Source of the DNA: Aliarcobacter thereius LMG 24486
GTDB taxonomy: Bacteria; Campylobacterota; Campylobacteria; Campylobacterales; Arcobacteraceae
Direction: 5' to 3'
Length of the DNA stretch: 64,000 bases
Assembly (NCBI RefSeq): GCF_004214815.1
Contig: NZ_CP035926.1
Span: forward strand, 744,001-808,000
Part shown: positions 1 through 15,000 of the stretch, piece by piece
Layout of the letters: each line of letters opens with the position of its first letter
Numbering within the stretch: position 1 is the first letter of the stretch
Made by a program: the position numbers and the translations under genes
Notes under the pieces: model-generated
The model's database searches: none
What the model was told of the DNA's origin: nothing
What the model saw: only the letters and a program-made list of their open reading frames with translations

Positions 1-3000
1 TTAGTTGCACTTTTAGGACAAAATGTAATAAATGAAGGTGTGATTGCTGCAAAACTAGGAAGTGTAGTTTTAGCAAGTGGAGATAGATTTACTTTAAATC
101 TAAATGGAAACTCTCTTACAAATTTAACTATAGATAAAGGTACATATAACTCACTTGTATCAAATAAAGGATTAATACAAGCAGATGGTTCGAATGTATA
201 TCTAACTTCAAAAGCTTTAGATGAGATAATAAAAGGTGTTACAAACAATGATGGAATTATTGAAGCTAAAAGTATAGAACAAGATAAAGGAAAAGTATTA
301 TTAGCTGGAGATAATATAAATGTAGATGGAACTATTGATGCTACACAAATTTTTGCTGGTTCTATAAATGATTTAAAAACTAATATTAAAAATAGTGCTA
401 TTTTAAAAGCTGATTTTGTGGAAACAAGTGGAAAAACATTAAATATAGAAAATGGTGCAACTATTAAAGCAAAAAAATGGCTTATAGATCCCGTTGATGT
501 AACTATTGATAATGGAACAGGTGCTTTAGGTGGGAGTAGTGTTGGAGCAAGTATTATTGCAAATGCATTAAATAGTGGTACAGATATTACAATACAAGCT
601 ACAAATAATATATATGTAAATCAAGGATTTTCTTGGACACAAAGTAATTTAGAATTAGATGCTTTAAATAGTATATATATTAATTCAGTTTTAAATGGTA
701 GTGGAACTGCTGGATTATCTTTAAAATATAATGCTGTAAATGGTAAGTTTTATACTCAAATGAATGCTGATAAAAATGGTAGATTTGATCCTTTAGATGG
801 AACAAGAAATAATGGTGGAGAAGGTTTTGCTGGAAAAATTAATTTCTCAGGAAGTGGAGGGGTAAAAATAAATGGAGAAACATATACAGCTATTACAAAT
901 TCTGCAGAATTTAAAGCATTAATAAATGCAAGTGGAAAATATTATCTTGCAAATGATATTGTATTAAGTACAGGATGGATAAATCTAGGAACTCTTACAG
1001 GAAGTATTGAAGGATTTGGACACCTTATAACTGGTTTAGGAAGTACAACTCAAGGGCTTTTTCAAAATATAAATGGTGGGAAAATTACTAATATGGGATT
1101 AAATGGGACTATTTCAGGAAATAGTTCAAATATTGGATTCTATGCTGGACATTTATATGGTAATGGAAAGTTAGATAATGTTTATGCAAGTGGAAGTATT
1201 AAGGGAACAAATGATGTTGGAGGATTAGTAGCTAATATCTATGATAATGCACAAATAATACATAGTTTTAAATCAGGTAGAGTTGATGCAACAGGAAGTA
1301 ATGCAGGAGGAATAGCTAGTAAAATATATGGTAACTCTAGAATCTATGATACTTATACTTGGTCTGATGTAAGTGCCTATAAGTCAGCTGGAGGATTTGC
1401 ATCTGCTTTATATGGAACAGCACAAATACATAATTCTAAGGTAAATGGAAATATAGTAGAGACTATTGATAAAGCTTATGCTGGGAATAGTGAACCTAGA
1501 GGAGCTGGATTTATATCAACTATATCTTCTGGAACTTTAATAGATAATAGTCATGTTTATATTACAAATATAAAAAGTGGTAGAGATATTGGAGGTTTTG
1601 TTGGGTATTTGAATGGAGGAACTATTACAAACTCATCATCTAGTGCAAATGTAGAAGGTGGAAATAATACAGCAGCTTATTGGATAGGAGGGTTTGCTGG
1701 TTATGTAGATAATAACTCTGTTCTTAAAGGTAACATATCTAGAGGTAATGTAAAAGGATATAACACTTCTGTTGGAGGATTTGCAGGATTTGTTAGTGGA
1801 GGAACTAATTTTGAAGATAATCATTATTTACCTCAAAATATAGGCACTACTATTTCTCCAAATGTAAGTGGAACAAATAATGTTGGTGGATTAATAGGAC
1901 ATTCTATAGGAACTCTTACTATTAGTAATTCAAGTGCACAAGGAGTTATATCATCTACTGGAATTGGAACTGGAGGACTTATAGGATATAGTAATATAAC
2001 AAATATAAATAACTCTTGGTTTGGAGATTTTGAACTAGATAGTAATAATAGATTACAGTTTGATGCATTAGGGAAGCCAATAAAATCTTTAAATATTAAT
2101 TCAAAAATATATTCAAATAATTATGGAGTAGGTGGATATATAGGGTGGGCAAATAATGATACTTCTATTAATGGTGCTTATTTATCTGTTGATACTATAT
2201 ATGGATTAAGAAGTGTTGGAGGTTTAGTCGGAGAAACAGCAGCAAATACTTCTTTGTATGTTAAAAAAGGAATAGAAACAAGTACTGAAAATTTATCTAA
2301 TAAATTAGGATATATTTATGTTAAAACAGATATCCATGGATTAAATAATAGTGTAGGAAGAGTAGGTGGAATTTCTGGATTAGTGTGGGATAATTTTGAA
2401 ATAAGTGATACAAATATAGATATAAATAGAATCTATTCTATTGGAAATCATCAGCATGTAGCAGGGTTAGTTGGATATAAATATAGAAATATTGGTAATG
2501 TAAAAGTAGAAAATGTAAACCTAACTTTGCGAAATGATTTAAAAGGTGGACAATATCTAGGTGGACTTTTTGGGCAAATTGCTGGTGGAAATGTAAGTAT
2601 AAAAAATACTCAAGTTGATTTGGGTAATCAAGCTTTAGAAGCTGAAGTTGAACTTGATCCAAATCCAAACCCAAATCCAAATCCTGAACCTGATGATGAA
2701 AATTTAGTAGATGGAACTACAAGCTATGTAGGTGGTTTGATAGGGTATTTACAAGGAAGTGGTACTGTAAATATTGAAAATGTAATAGTAAAAGCTCACT
2801 CAATCAAAACAAATGCGAGTAATTATATAGGTGGATTGATAGGTCATGATTCAAGTAGTGGTGCTGGAACTATAAAAAATACAAAAGTGCTACTAAATCC
2901 AACAGCTGGATTTATAGGAAATAATGCAAACAATGCTTCTTATGTAGGTGGTTTAATTGGTTATGCAAACTCAATTTATGAAGTACAAAACAGTGAAGTG

Positions 3001-6000
3001 CTTGTAGGAACTATCAGAGGTTCAAGCTATTTGGGTGGACTTTTTGGTTATGTTGTTGGTGCAAATATAAGTGATACAAAAGTAACAATTGACACTATTT
3101 TAGGTAGTTCTTCTTATGTAGGTGGTTTTGCTGGAGGAGTAGGGAATGGTGGATTAACTCTTGCAGGTGCAAATGAAGTAAGAGCAAATCAAATTCAAGG
3201 TACTTATTATGTAGGTGGTGTAGCTGGTGTGGTTACTGGGGCTACTTCAATAGATGGCATAAAAGTAACCGTTGCAAACAATATTTTAGGTACTAGTCAT
3301 ACAAGTAACAATGGAGCAGTAGGTGGACTTGTAGGACAAGTAAATAATACTTTGATTATAAAAAATGCCAAAGTAACAGCCCAAAATATCTACAACAGCC
3401 ATGCTTCGGTTCAATTTATAGGTGGTTTGGTTGGTTACCAAAATAGCACAAATCAATATATTATAAGTGATGTAGAAGTAACAACTACTGGAACAATAGG
3501 TATCAAAGGCTATGCAAATATAGGTGGATTAATAGGTACAACAAATAGCACAAATGCAAACAACTCAATAACAAATGCCTATGTAAACTCAAGATTAGAG
3601 GGGTTTAATATAGGTGGGCTTATAGGACGAGGTGGAAATAACGCAAGTTCTAAGACAATCATAGACTCTGTTTACTACAAAGGAGATATTGTATCAAGAA
3701 GGGGATATACAGGTGGATTAGTAGGTTATGGATACACAACAGGTACTTATGAAGTAAACAACGCTTGGGTTGGAAACTATACTTTTGTTATAGATAGCTC
3801 TACAAACAGTATCACAAGTGCTACAAAAAACAGCGAAAACTACTCATTTACTTTCCCTACTGTTGGTACATATATAGGTGGAATGTTTGGGATTGTTGGA
3901 AATTTGAGTGTTACAAACTCTGGAGTAAACCTAAAAGGAAGTTTGATAGCAACTCATAGTGTAGGTGGAGTAGCTGGAAAAGTAGATGGAAGTTTTGTAG
4001 CACAAGATGTGCAAGTAAATATAGAAAATGATATTTATACTACAAGTGTTTATACAACTTCTAACACAAATACCTACTATTATGACTCTTTTGTTGGTGG
4101 GCTTGTTGGTTGGTTGAACAATGGAAGTGCCGCTATTTCAAATGTTGTGATAAATGCTAGAGATTTTTATGGTGTAAATAGTGGAGCTAGGAGTATTGGT
4201 GGGCTTATAGGAAGACAGTATGGAAACTATGCTTTTAATATTGAAGATGTAGAGGTAAATATAAATCAAATCAAAGGTTCTAACTTTTTGAGTGGTTTAA
4301 TAGGAAGAAGTCAAGAAAATATACAAGCAACAAATAGTATAAAAGATGCAAGTGTAAAACTAACAAATGGTATAGTGGCAAATAGTGGTTATATTGGTGG
4401 TTTTATTTCAAATATTCACAATAACTCAACTCTTCTTATAGAAAATTCACTTTATGAGGGAAGTGTTAGTACAGGATACTATATTGGTGGACTTGTTGGT
4501 AGCTCTGGAAATTTAATTGTAAAAAATACAATAATTGGAAAAGCAGATAAATCAAACTATATAAGAGGTTCTTATGGTTTGGGTGGAGTTGCTGGTTATG
4601 TAAATGGAACTTTATCTTTAGAAGATGTGGAGATAAATTTTGCAGATATTACAGGAACTTCTTATAGAGTAGGTGGAGTTGCTGGATATGTAGCAGGTGC
4701 ATTAAAAGTAGATGAAACAACAGTAAATATAAATAAAATTCAAGGAACTTATGATGTATCTGGACTTGTAGGAAGAGCAAACAATACTACTCATATTGGT
4801 ATGGAAAGTGGTAGTTCTTTTGGAGCTAGAGTAAATACAGCTGAAATAATAGCCACTGCAAATGCAAGTAATGGACTAGGTGGGCTGGTTGGTTATGCAA
4901 ATGCTGTGGTGTTTATCAAAAATTCTGATGTAGTTGCTACTACACAAATAAGAGCAAATAGCGGAAACAATGTAGGTGGATTAGTTGGTTATATGAGTGT
5001 AGCTACTGGATATAGTATAGAAAATGCTAGTGTTACAGCTCCACTTATTTATGGTGGTACTGGTGTAGGTGGACTACTTGGATATGCAAACAATACTGTT
5101 GGGACTAGAACTATTGCTAACTCTCATGCAAATGTGAACTTGGTACATGGAACTGGAAACTATGTAGGTGGTTTAATAGGAAACTCTAGTGGGGCGATAG
5201 CTGTAAATATATCTAACTCTAGCTTCGTGGGTGGTATCAAAGGAAAAGCTGAAATAGGTGGTTTAGTAGGTACTTTACATTCTATTACAAACCTTACAAA
5301 TGTATATGCTGGAAATTTCATTATTACAAAAAATGCTGATGGTTCAATAGATAGTGCTAGTGTAAATAGTTCTTCAAACTATACAATAGATAGTGGAAAT
5401 AGCTCTTATGTAGGAGGTGCTATTGGTTATACTAGTTCTGCTTTGACTGCAAACAATGTAGAGGTAAATTTTGACTCTATTAGTGGATATAGATATATTG
5501 GTGGATTTATAGGAGAGATTAGAGGAGCATTTACCGCAAATGGTGTAAAAGTAACAATAAATGGAAATATAATAGCAACAGAGTCTAGCGAAACAAATGT
5601 TGGTGGTTTAATAGGAAAAACTAGTGGAGGTGCTATTAAAATCACAAATACAGATGTAGAGTTTGACAATATCTTAGCATCAAATGGAAGAGTTGCTGCT
5701 GGGCTTATTGCTTGGCAATCTGGTAACTATATTGTAGAGCTAGAAAATATAAATGTTAATTTTAATAAAATAGAAGCAAAAAATAACAGTGTAGCAGGGC
5801 TTATAGCAGTTGATTCTAGTACAAATGCAAATAACTCAATAAAAAATGTAAGTGTAAATGGAGATTTATCTCTTACAGCAAGTGGGGCTTATGTAGCTGG
5901 TTTTATAGGAAATGCAAGTGGAAGTTATAATGTAGAAGAAAGTAGCTTTGAAGGAGATATTAGAGGAAATAATAGTTATTCAGCAGGTTTCTTTGGAACT

Positions 6001-9000
6001 GTTGGTAATTTAGAAGTTATAAATAGTAGTGTAAAAATTACAAGTAATCTTACAGGTACATATCATTTATCAGGTTTAGCAGGTATGGTAAATCATGGAA
6101 ATTTAAAAGTACATAATAGTAATATTGAATTTCTAGATATTTTAGGGACAAGTAATAGAAATGCAGGATTAGTAGGATATGTAGGAAATGGGCTTATTGA
6201 CATTGATAGAGTAACTATTAAAGGTGGAACAATTCAAGCTAGTGAACGAGTTGGTGGATTAATAGGAGATACTACAAGTTCTAATATTAATAATAAGATA
6301 TTAAATACAGATATAAAACTTACAGAGGTAAAATCAACTAATTTAAATACAAATATTGGAACAGGTGGTTTTATAGGAGATGCTGCTCATACTTCTAAAT
6401 ATTTAGTTGAAAATTCAAGCTTTGTAGGTATTGTTTCAGGTGGTTCAAATGTTGGTGGATTGTTTGGTAATGTTGGTTATTTAACTATTAATAATACAAA
6501 AGTTGGAACTTTAGATGCTTCAAATAATGTTTTAAATACAACAAATATTAAAGCTAATGGTTCTTATGCAGGAGGAGTTGCTGGATATGTTCAATATAAT
6601 TTAACAACAAATGGAATAAAAGTTTATGTAAATTCAGTAGAAGCTTCTACAAGAGCAGGAGGAGTTGCTGGACATACATCAATATTTAATGCAATAAATA
6701 GTGAAATAATATCTAAAAAAATATATTCATTTGGTACAGATACAGCTGGTATGGTTGGATATGGAAATGGTTTATTTAATATAAATGGTGCTTTTATAAA
6801 AGTAGATGAGATAATGTCAGGGACAACAACAGCAGGTGGAGTTGTAGGAGACTTTACACCAAATGGAACACATCTATTTAAAAATATAGATATAAATGTA
6901 GGTGAAATAAGTGCAAATTATCCAGTTGGAGGAGTTATAGCATATCAAGAAAATAGTGGAGCTATTTTAAATATAGAAAACATTAAATTTAGTGGATACT
7001 TACTTCAAAGAGCTAATCATGCTAGCCATGGAGCAGGTGGTATAGTAGGAACTGCAATGGGAACTGTAAATATAAAAGATAGTTTTATAGGAGAGTTTGA
7101 AGCAGATGGGAGTGCTAGTTCAAACCCTTCAAGTGAAATTATATCTAATGGTCAAAATTTAGGTGGACTTATTGGATTATATAGTGCTGGAATATTAAGT
7201 AATAATCATATCAATGTAAAAACACTAGAAAGTACTCAAAGCCAAGTTGGTGGACTTATCGGTAAAGCTAGAACAAATAGTTCAAAGGTGTTAGATAATA
7301 ATAAAGTTAGTTTAGCAGGAATAAAAGGCTTAGCAAATGTTGGAGGATTAATCGGATTATCTGAAGGTGGATTAAATATTACAGATGCAAATTTAAATAA
7401 CATTAGTGTATTTGGGGATGGAAATAATATAGGTGGAATAGTTGGTTCAATGACAGGAACTGGAGTTATAAATAATTCTAGTTTAATAAATAGTAGTGTA
7501 GAAGGCTTAGATTATGTAGGTGGAATTGTTGGTTTGTTTTCTGCAACTTCAATGAATGGAGTTTTTGTCAATGGTGATACAGTAAAAGGAAGAAACCAAG
7601 TAGGTGGAGTTGTTGGATATACAAATAAACCAATTACTAATTCTGGTTCAAACTCTAAAGTTGAAGCAACAGGAGATATGGTTGGTGGTTTTGCTGGACA
7701 AGTTGTAAGTGGTGGAAATATAAGTTCTAGCTACTCTTTAGGTGATGTAAGTGCTAAAGATATGGTTGGAGGTTTTGTAGGACAATTAAATGGAGGAACT
7801 ATTTTAAATGTTTACTCTTTAGGAGCAGTAAACGCTAATGCACAAGTTGGAGGTTTAGTTGGATATGCTTTAGGTACATTTAATATAGGAAATAGTTATT
7901 CAGCTGGAAAAGTTACAGGAGTTGTAAGTGGTACAACAAGAGGATTAGTAGGACAATCTACAAAAGCACCTGTAAAAAGTTATTATCTTTTAGTAGGAAA
8001 TGAGAGTTTAAATACGGATTCAAATAATATTTCAAAAACTATTCTTGAGATGAGGAATGGAGAGTTCTTTAAAGATATGGGGTGGAATATTGTAGTTGAT
8101 GAAAATTTACCTGTAAAACTATTACCTCAATTAAGATGGACTTGTACAGGTGGTGTAGAGTTTTGCAAGGGAGCTACTCCAACAGATGGTAAAAACACTA
8201 TTTGGGTTATTGGATTTGGTAAAGACTTAATTGAATATGAGTTAAGTGATAAAACAGATAACTATTCTAAAACAGATTATTTACCAACAGCTTGGGATTT
8301 AACTCTTGCTGGTAAATTAACTATAACAACAGATGGTAACTTTGATACAAATACAATATCAAATTGGATTTATGGAACAGATTATTGGTATACAGATAGT
8401 TTAGGAAATAAAATTGATAGTATTATAAATGTAAATGATAGTAAAACTGGTATTAAATTATTTATAAATACAGATGAATATATGGTTGATCATAGAGCAA
8501 ATGCAAATCATACATATGGTTCATATGAAGTTACTCCAGTAAATGTAGAAGTAATTGCAAATGATTATACAAAGACATATGATGGAATTGCATTTAATGG
8601 TGGAGCAGGAGTTCATTATCAAGTTGAAGGAAAAGTTGCTAGCGGTTTATATGGAAATGATATTTTAGGTGGAACACTTGTATATGGTGGTTCAAGTCAA
8701 GGGCAAAAAGATGTAGGTAGTGGAGAATATATTATAACTCCTAGTGGATTATCTTCTACAATAGGAAATTATAATATTAGTTTTGTAGATGGAAAATTAA
8801 AAATAAATCCAGCAGAGCTTCATGTAAGAGCAGATGATGCTTCAAAAACATATGATGGTAAAGTTTATGATAAACTTCAAGAACATGCTATTTATAGTGG
8901 TTTTGTTGGAAATGAAGATTTATCTACTTCAGGAATAAGTGGGGATTTAACATATACTTATACAAAAAATGGAGATACAGGACATCCAAATTATGGAGTA

Positions 9001-12000
9001 AATTGTGAAGATAAAGGTGGATGTATAAATGCAGGAACTTATGATATATCTTTAGGAGGATTAAGTTCAAATGGGAATTATCTAATCGTATATGATGATG
9101 CACAACTAACTATTAAAAAAGCAAACCTTACTATATCTGCTGATGATAAGATTTTTCAATATGTTACAGGAGGTGGATATGATGGATATGATGGTAAAGA
9201 TAATTACTCTTTCAAAGCTAGTGGATTTGTAAATGGTGAAGATAAATCTGTACTACAATTTAATTCAGATTTAAATCAACACTTTAAAGTTACAAATCAC
9301 GGTATAGAATATACTGCACATAAAGATTCAAATGGAAATAAGCCTTTTAATTCAGGAGGATATTTAGTAGAAGTAGAAGGTGTAAATTCTGAGAACTATA
9401 ATATTACTTATACTTCAGGACATTTAATAATTAGTCCAAATCCAGTACTTCTTAGAGCACAAGATAAAGTTGTCTCATATAATGGTAAATACTATACAGT
9501 CTCTGATTTTGTTGCAAAGCATTTTAATGCAAATGGAATGCAGCAAGGAGGAGATTATACAGGTGCTAATAATTATACTATGAATTTTAATGATTCAAAT
9601 ACAGGAGAAAATTTAAGTTTCTCTTGGGAATTTGATGGAGAAGCTGTTGGTGCAAAAGATGTAAAATTTGATAATGGTAATATAGTAGGATATGAAATAG
9701 GATTTAAATCTACTGGATTAATTAGAGGAAATTATGATGCAAATGGAGATTTTGTAGTAGATCCAAATAATGGAAATTTCTATGTAAAACAAGATGGTAG
9801 TGGAAATAATATTGTTGATGTATTTTTTGCTCCAGGAATGCTTATTATCAATAAAGCAGATTTAACAGTTGAAGTAAATAATGAAGAAAGAACTTATAAT
9901 GGAGTAAATCAAAATTATGATGCACAAAATGACTTGACATATAATCATGGAAATCCATTAAACCAAGAACTTTTAGATGAATTAATAAGTCTAGGAAATG
10001 GTAGTTTTACATTTAAACAAGGTAGTAATATAGTAGATCCAAAAAATGCTGGATTATATAGTGTAAATTTAGATTCATCTTTCTTTACAACAAATAGTGA
10101 TTTTAACTTATCAAATTATGATATTACAATTTTAGATGGTTCATTAAAAATAAATAAAGCAGATTTAACTGTAAAAGCTGATGACTTAAGTAAGACTTAT
10201 GATGGTTCTTTATTCCATGATGGGAATGGAGTTTCTTATGTTAATGGTCTTCAAGGAAGTGATACATATACTGGAATTATAAAAGGTGATTTAATTTATG
10301 GTGGAAATAGTCAAAATGCTAAAAATGTAGGAGATTATATAATTACTGCTACTGGATATACAGCAGATAACTATAATATAATTTTCCAAGATGGAGTATT
10401 AAATATTACACCAGCTACATTAATAGTAAAAGCAAATGATGATAATAAAGTTTATAACTCTTTAGCATATAGTGGAGGAAATGGTCTTACTTATAGTGGG
10501 TTTGTTGGAGATGATACTTTTGCAAACTCTTTAAATGTTTTAGGGCTTAATTATAATTCAGGTTCTAGTAATCAAGCAATCAATTCTGGAACTTATACTA
10601 TAACTCCAAGTGGACTTATAGCAAATAATGGTAATTATATTTTTGATTATCAAAATGGTGAACTAATTGTAAGCAAAGCAAATCTAATAGTAAAAGCAGA
10701 TAGCCATCATATAAAATACAATGGACAATCTCATAAAAATACAACAGAGCATAGCGTAAGTTATGATGGTTTTGTAGGGAATGAAGATAAGAGTGTATTA
10801 ATTGGGGTATTAGATTTTGATTTTTTAGGAAGTGATACAAATGTTGTAAATGCAGGAGTTTATACTATTTCACCAAAAGGATATACATCTTCAAACTATG
10901 ATATTTCTTATGAAACTGGGGTTTTAGATATTGATAAAGTAAGTGTAGTAGTAACAGCAAATAATGATAATGTAGGCTATAAAGGTTTAGAATATAAATA
11001 TGAAGATACAAATAAAACAGGACTTACTTATAGTGGATTTGTAAATGGTGAAGATGAAACAAATTCTTTAATTGATCTTTCTGGACTTACATTTGATTTA
11101 CATGGTGCAAAAAATGCTGGAACTTATTCAATAACTCCAAGTGGAATAGATGCTATAAATTATGATTTTATTTATGAAGATGGAATATTAACTATAAATA
11201 AAGCACAACTTACAGCAAAAGCAAATGATGATAGTAAAACTTATGATGCACAAGCTTATTTAGGTGGAGCTGGATATACATTAAGTGGTTTTGTGGGAGA
11301 TGATATATCAAATCCAAATGGTGTAATAGTAGATAGTGATAATCTTGTATATAGTGGAAATTCATTTAATAGTAAAGATGTAGGGAATTATACTATTTCA
11401 ATAGGTGGATTGAGTTCAGAAAATTATGATTTTAACTATATAAACGGGAATTTAACTACAAACAAAGCACAAATTATTGCAAAAGCAAATGATGATAGTA
11501 GAGTTTATGATGCGACACAATATAAAGGTGGTGCAGGATATACAATAGATGTCAATCAACTTTTAGGAAGTGATACTTTAGAAACTATTGGAATAGATAA
11601 TTCAGGATTTGTATATGGAGGAGACTCTTTTAATAGTATAAATTCTGGAATTTATGATATTGAAATATCAGGAATAAATTCAAAAAACTATGAATTTATA
11701 TATGAAAATGGAACTTTACAAACAAGTAAAGCAGATTTAATTGTAAAAGCAAAAGATGGGGTAGAAATTTATAGTGGAAATAGTTATACAAATGGATATG
11801 GAGTTGATTTTAATGGATTTAAAGGCAATGATAGTGAAACTATACTAAATGGATTAATCTCTTATAGTTTAAATAATGCAATAAATGCTGGGACTTATAA
11901 AATAACTCCTAGTGGATATACAAGTGATAACTACAATATAAGATTTGAAGATGGTAATTTAACTATAAATAAAGCACAACTTACAGCAAAGGCAAATGAT

Positions 12001-15000
12001 GATAATAAAACATATGATACTTTAGGATATATTGGAGGAGCTGGATATACATTAAGTGGATTTGTCAATGGTGAAAATGCAAATATTGCTGGAGTTATAG
12101 ATAGTGAAATTATTTATAAAAATAGTGCAATAGGTGCAAAAAATGCAGGAACTTATACAATATCTATTGATAATTTATCATCAGCAAATTATGATTTTAT
12201 ATATGAAGATGGTAATTTAATTATAGACAAAGCAGTAGTTACTATAAAAGCTGATAATACAAGTAAAACATATGATGGAAAAACATACACAAATGATGAT
12301 AGAAAATTTACTGCAATATATAGTGGACTTCAAGGATCAGAAACAGCTTCAGGTTTGGGATTAAATACAAATATAAGTTTTTTAGGAGATGCTACAAATG
12401 CAATAAATGCTGGGACTTATGATATTGATGTAAGTCATGCAGATACATTAAATTATACATTTATATCTGATACTCAAAAAGGAACATTAACTATAAATAA
12501 GGCAAAAGTTATAGTTAGTGCAAATAGTCAAACAAAAGAGTATGATGCAACTACATATAGTGGTGGAAATGGTGTTCAATATAGTGGCTTTGTAAATGGA
12601 GAAAATGAGACAATAGCTGGATTAACAGGTTTAAACTTTATTGGAAATAGTCAAAATGCAATAAATGTTGGAGAGTATAATATAAGTCCAAATGGTATAA
12701 GTGCAAGTAATTATGATTTTGTATATGTAGATGGTACTTTAAAAATAACTCCTGCTCAATTAACAATAACAGCAGATAGTAAATCAAAGAAATATGATGG
12801 AGCTATTTATAATGGTGGATATAGTTATAAAGTAGAAGGATTAAAAGGGAGTGATACTCTTGATGAAACAAATAAATCTTATTTTATTGTAAAAGGTAAT
12901 GAACTATATACAGAGTCAAATGCACCAAATAATGCTGGAGTTTATTTAATTAAAATTGATGGGCTTGAAAATCAAAACTATAATATAAACTATGTAGATG
13001 GAATTCTTGCAATTGGAAATAATCCATTGGTAATTACTGCAACAGATGTTACAAAAGTATATGATGGAGAAAATCATATTTTCAGTATTGATTTTTCTAA
13101 TCCAAATAATTTTAGTGCAGTTGGATGGCAAGAAAATGACAGTTGGACAAGCTTAGGTGAATATTTGAACAATGATACAAGTAATACAAAATTAAATAAC
13201 TTTAATATGAAATTTGTAATAAAAGATAATGGTCAAGTAGTGTTAACAAATTGGAAAAATGCAGGAGAGTATGAAGTAAACCTTGAAGCAACAAGTGGAT
13301 TTGTTATGGGGGATTGGGATGCTACTGGTACTACATTTACACCAAATGCAAATGGAAGTGTAATGCTTTCAGGAGATTATGAAATACATTTTGCTCCTGG
13401 AGTTTTAAAAATAAATAAAGCAGAGTTAGATATTAGAGTAAATAATGATAATTTTATTTATACAGGACAAGAGTATAAAGGAAATGGGAACAATAGTTTA
13501 AGTGCAAATGGATTTGTAGTAGGAGAAAACTTCTCTAATTTACAAGGAGATATTAATTTCACATTTAATGGTAACTCTTATGCAAAGAATGCTGGAATAT
13601 ATGATATTCAAGTAGATGGATTGTACTCAGATAATTATAATCTTCATTTCTATGGTGGAACATTAGTTATTGATAAAGCAAAGCTTAATGTATCTGTACA
13701 AAATGATAATAAAGAGTATGATGCAAATGCTTATTATGGAGGTAGCATTGTTGTAAGTGGTTATGTAAATGGAGAAAATATTAATAATATAAACCAAAGT
13801 AATCTTGTGTTTACAGGAGATAGTCAAGGTGCTATAAATGTAGGAGAATATAATATATATGCAAGTGGATTAGAATCATATAATTATGATTTTATCTATA
13901 ATAAAGATGCTAAACTAATAGTAAATAAAGCAGAACTAAGTGTAAAAGTAGATAATAAATCAAAAGTTTATGATAGTAATAATGTTACAAATTCTACTTT
14001 AACATATACAGGATTTAAAGGAAATGATAATGAAACTACAATAGATAGCTCATTATTAAACTTTACATTTAATGGAGATACTAGTGCATTAAATGCTGGA
14101 ACATATACAATAATTGCAAATGGTTTAAATTCTGATAACTACAATATAACTTATATAAATGGAGAACTATATGTTTCTAAAGCAGATTTAATTATTAGTG
14201 CAGAAGATAAGTCAAAAGTTTATGATAATTCTATTTATACTGGTGGATATAGTGTAGTTTATAGTGGTTTTGTAGGAAATGAAAATCAAAGTGTATTAAA
14301 TGGAAATTTAGATTTTGGTGGAAATAGTAAAAATGCAATAAATAGTGGAACATATACTATAACTCCAAGTGGATATAGTTCTAATAATTACAATATATCT
14401 TATATAGATTCTAATTTAATTATTGAAAAAGCAAAAGTTATAATTAGTGCAAATGATGATAGCAAAGTATATAGTGGAACAAATCAAAGTTCATCTACTG
14501 GTGTTATTTATAAAGTAGATGGAAAAGTTGGGACTGGACTATATGGAAATGATAGTTTAGGTGGTTGGAGTTTATCTTATGATGGAAATGTATATGTTAA
14601 AGATGCTGGATCTTATATTATAAGTGTAAATGGAGTAAGTTCAAATTCTAACTATGAAATAATAGGAACAAATGATGGGCATTTTGTAATTACTCCTAAA
14701 ACTCTTACAATAAGAGCAGATAATAAAAATAAATCTTATGATAATTCTATTTATACTAATGGATATAGTGTAAGTTATAATGGTTTTGTTGCTGGAGAAA
14801 ATAGAAATAATTTAGGTGGAACTTTAGCTTTTGTTGGAGATAGTCAAAATGCAATAAATGCTGGAACATATACTATTACACCTGTTGGACTTAGTTCAAA
14901 CAACTATACTATATCTTTTATTGATGGAAATTTAAATATTGATAAAGCAAAAGTAGCAGTTAGTGTAAATAATGATCAAACTATTTATAATGGAATGGGA

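Noticed and set aside
1636-1824. Minus-strand open frames inside the adhesin (also near 2438, 5427, 10616 and 12946)
   Set aside because: Their residues are low-complexity shadows of the adhesin codons, with no ribosome sites or family resemblance.
2658-2690. Hexanucleotide CCAAAT tract as a phase-variation switch
   Set aside because: The unit is six bases, so length change keeps the reading frame; it can only alter linker length.
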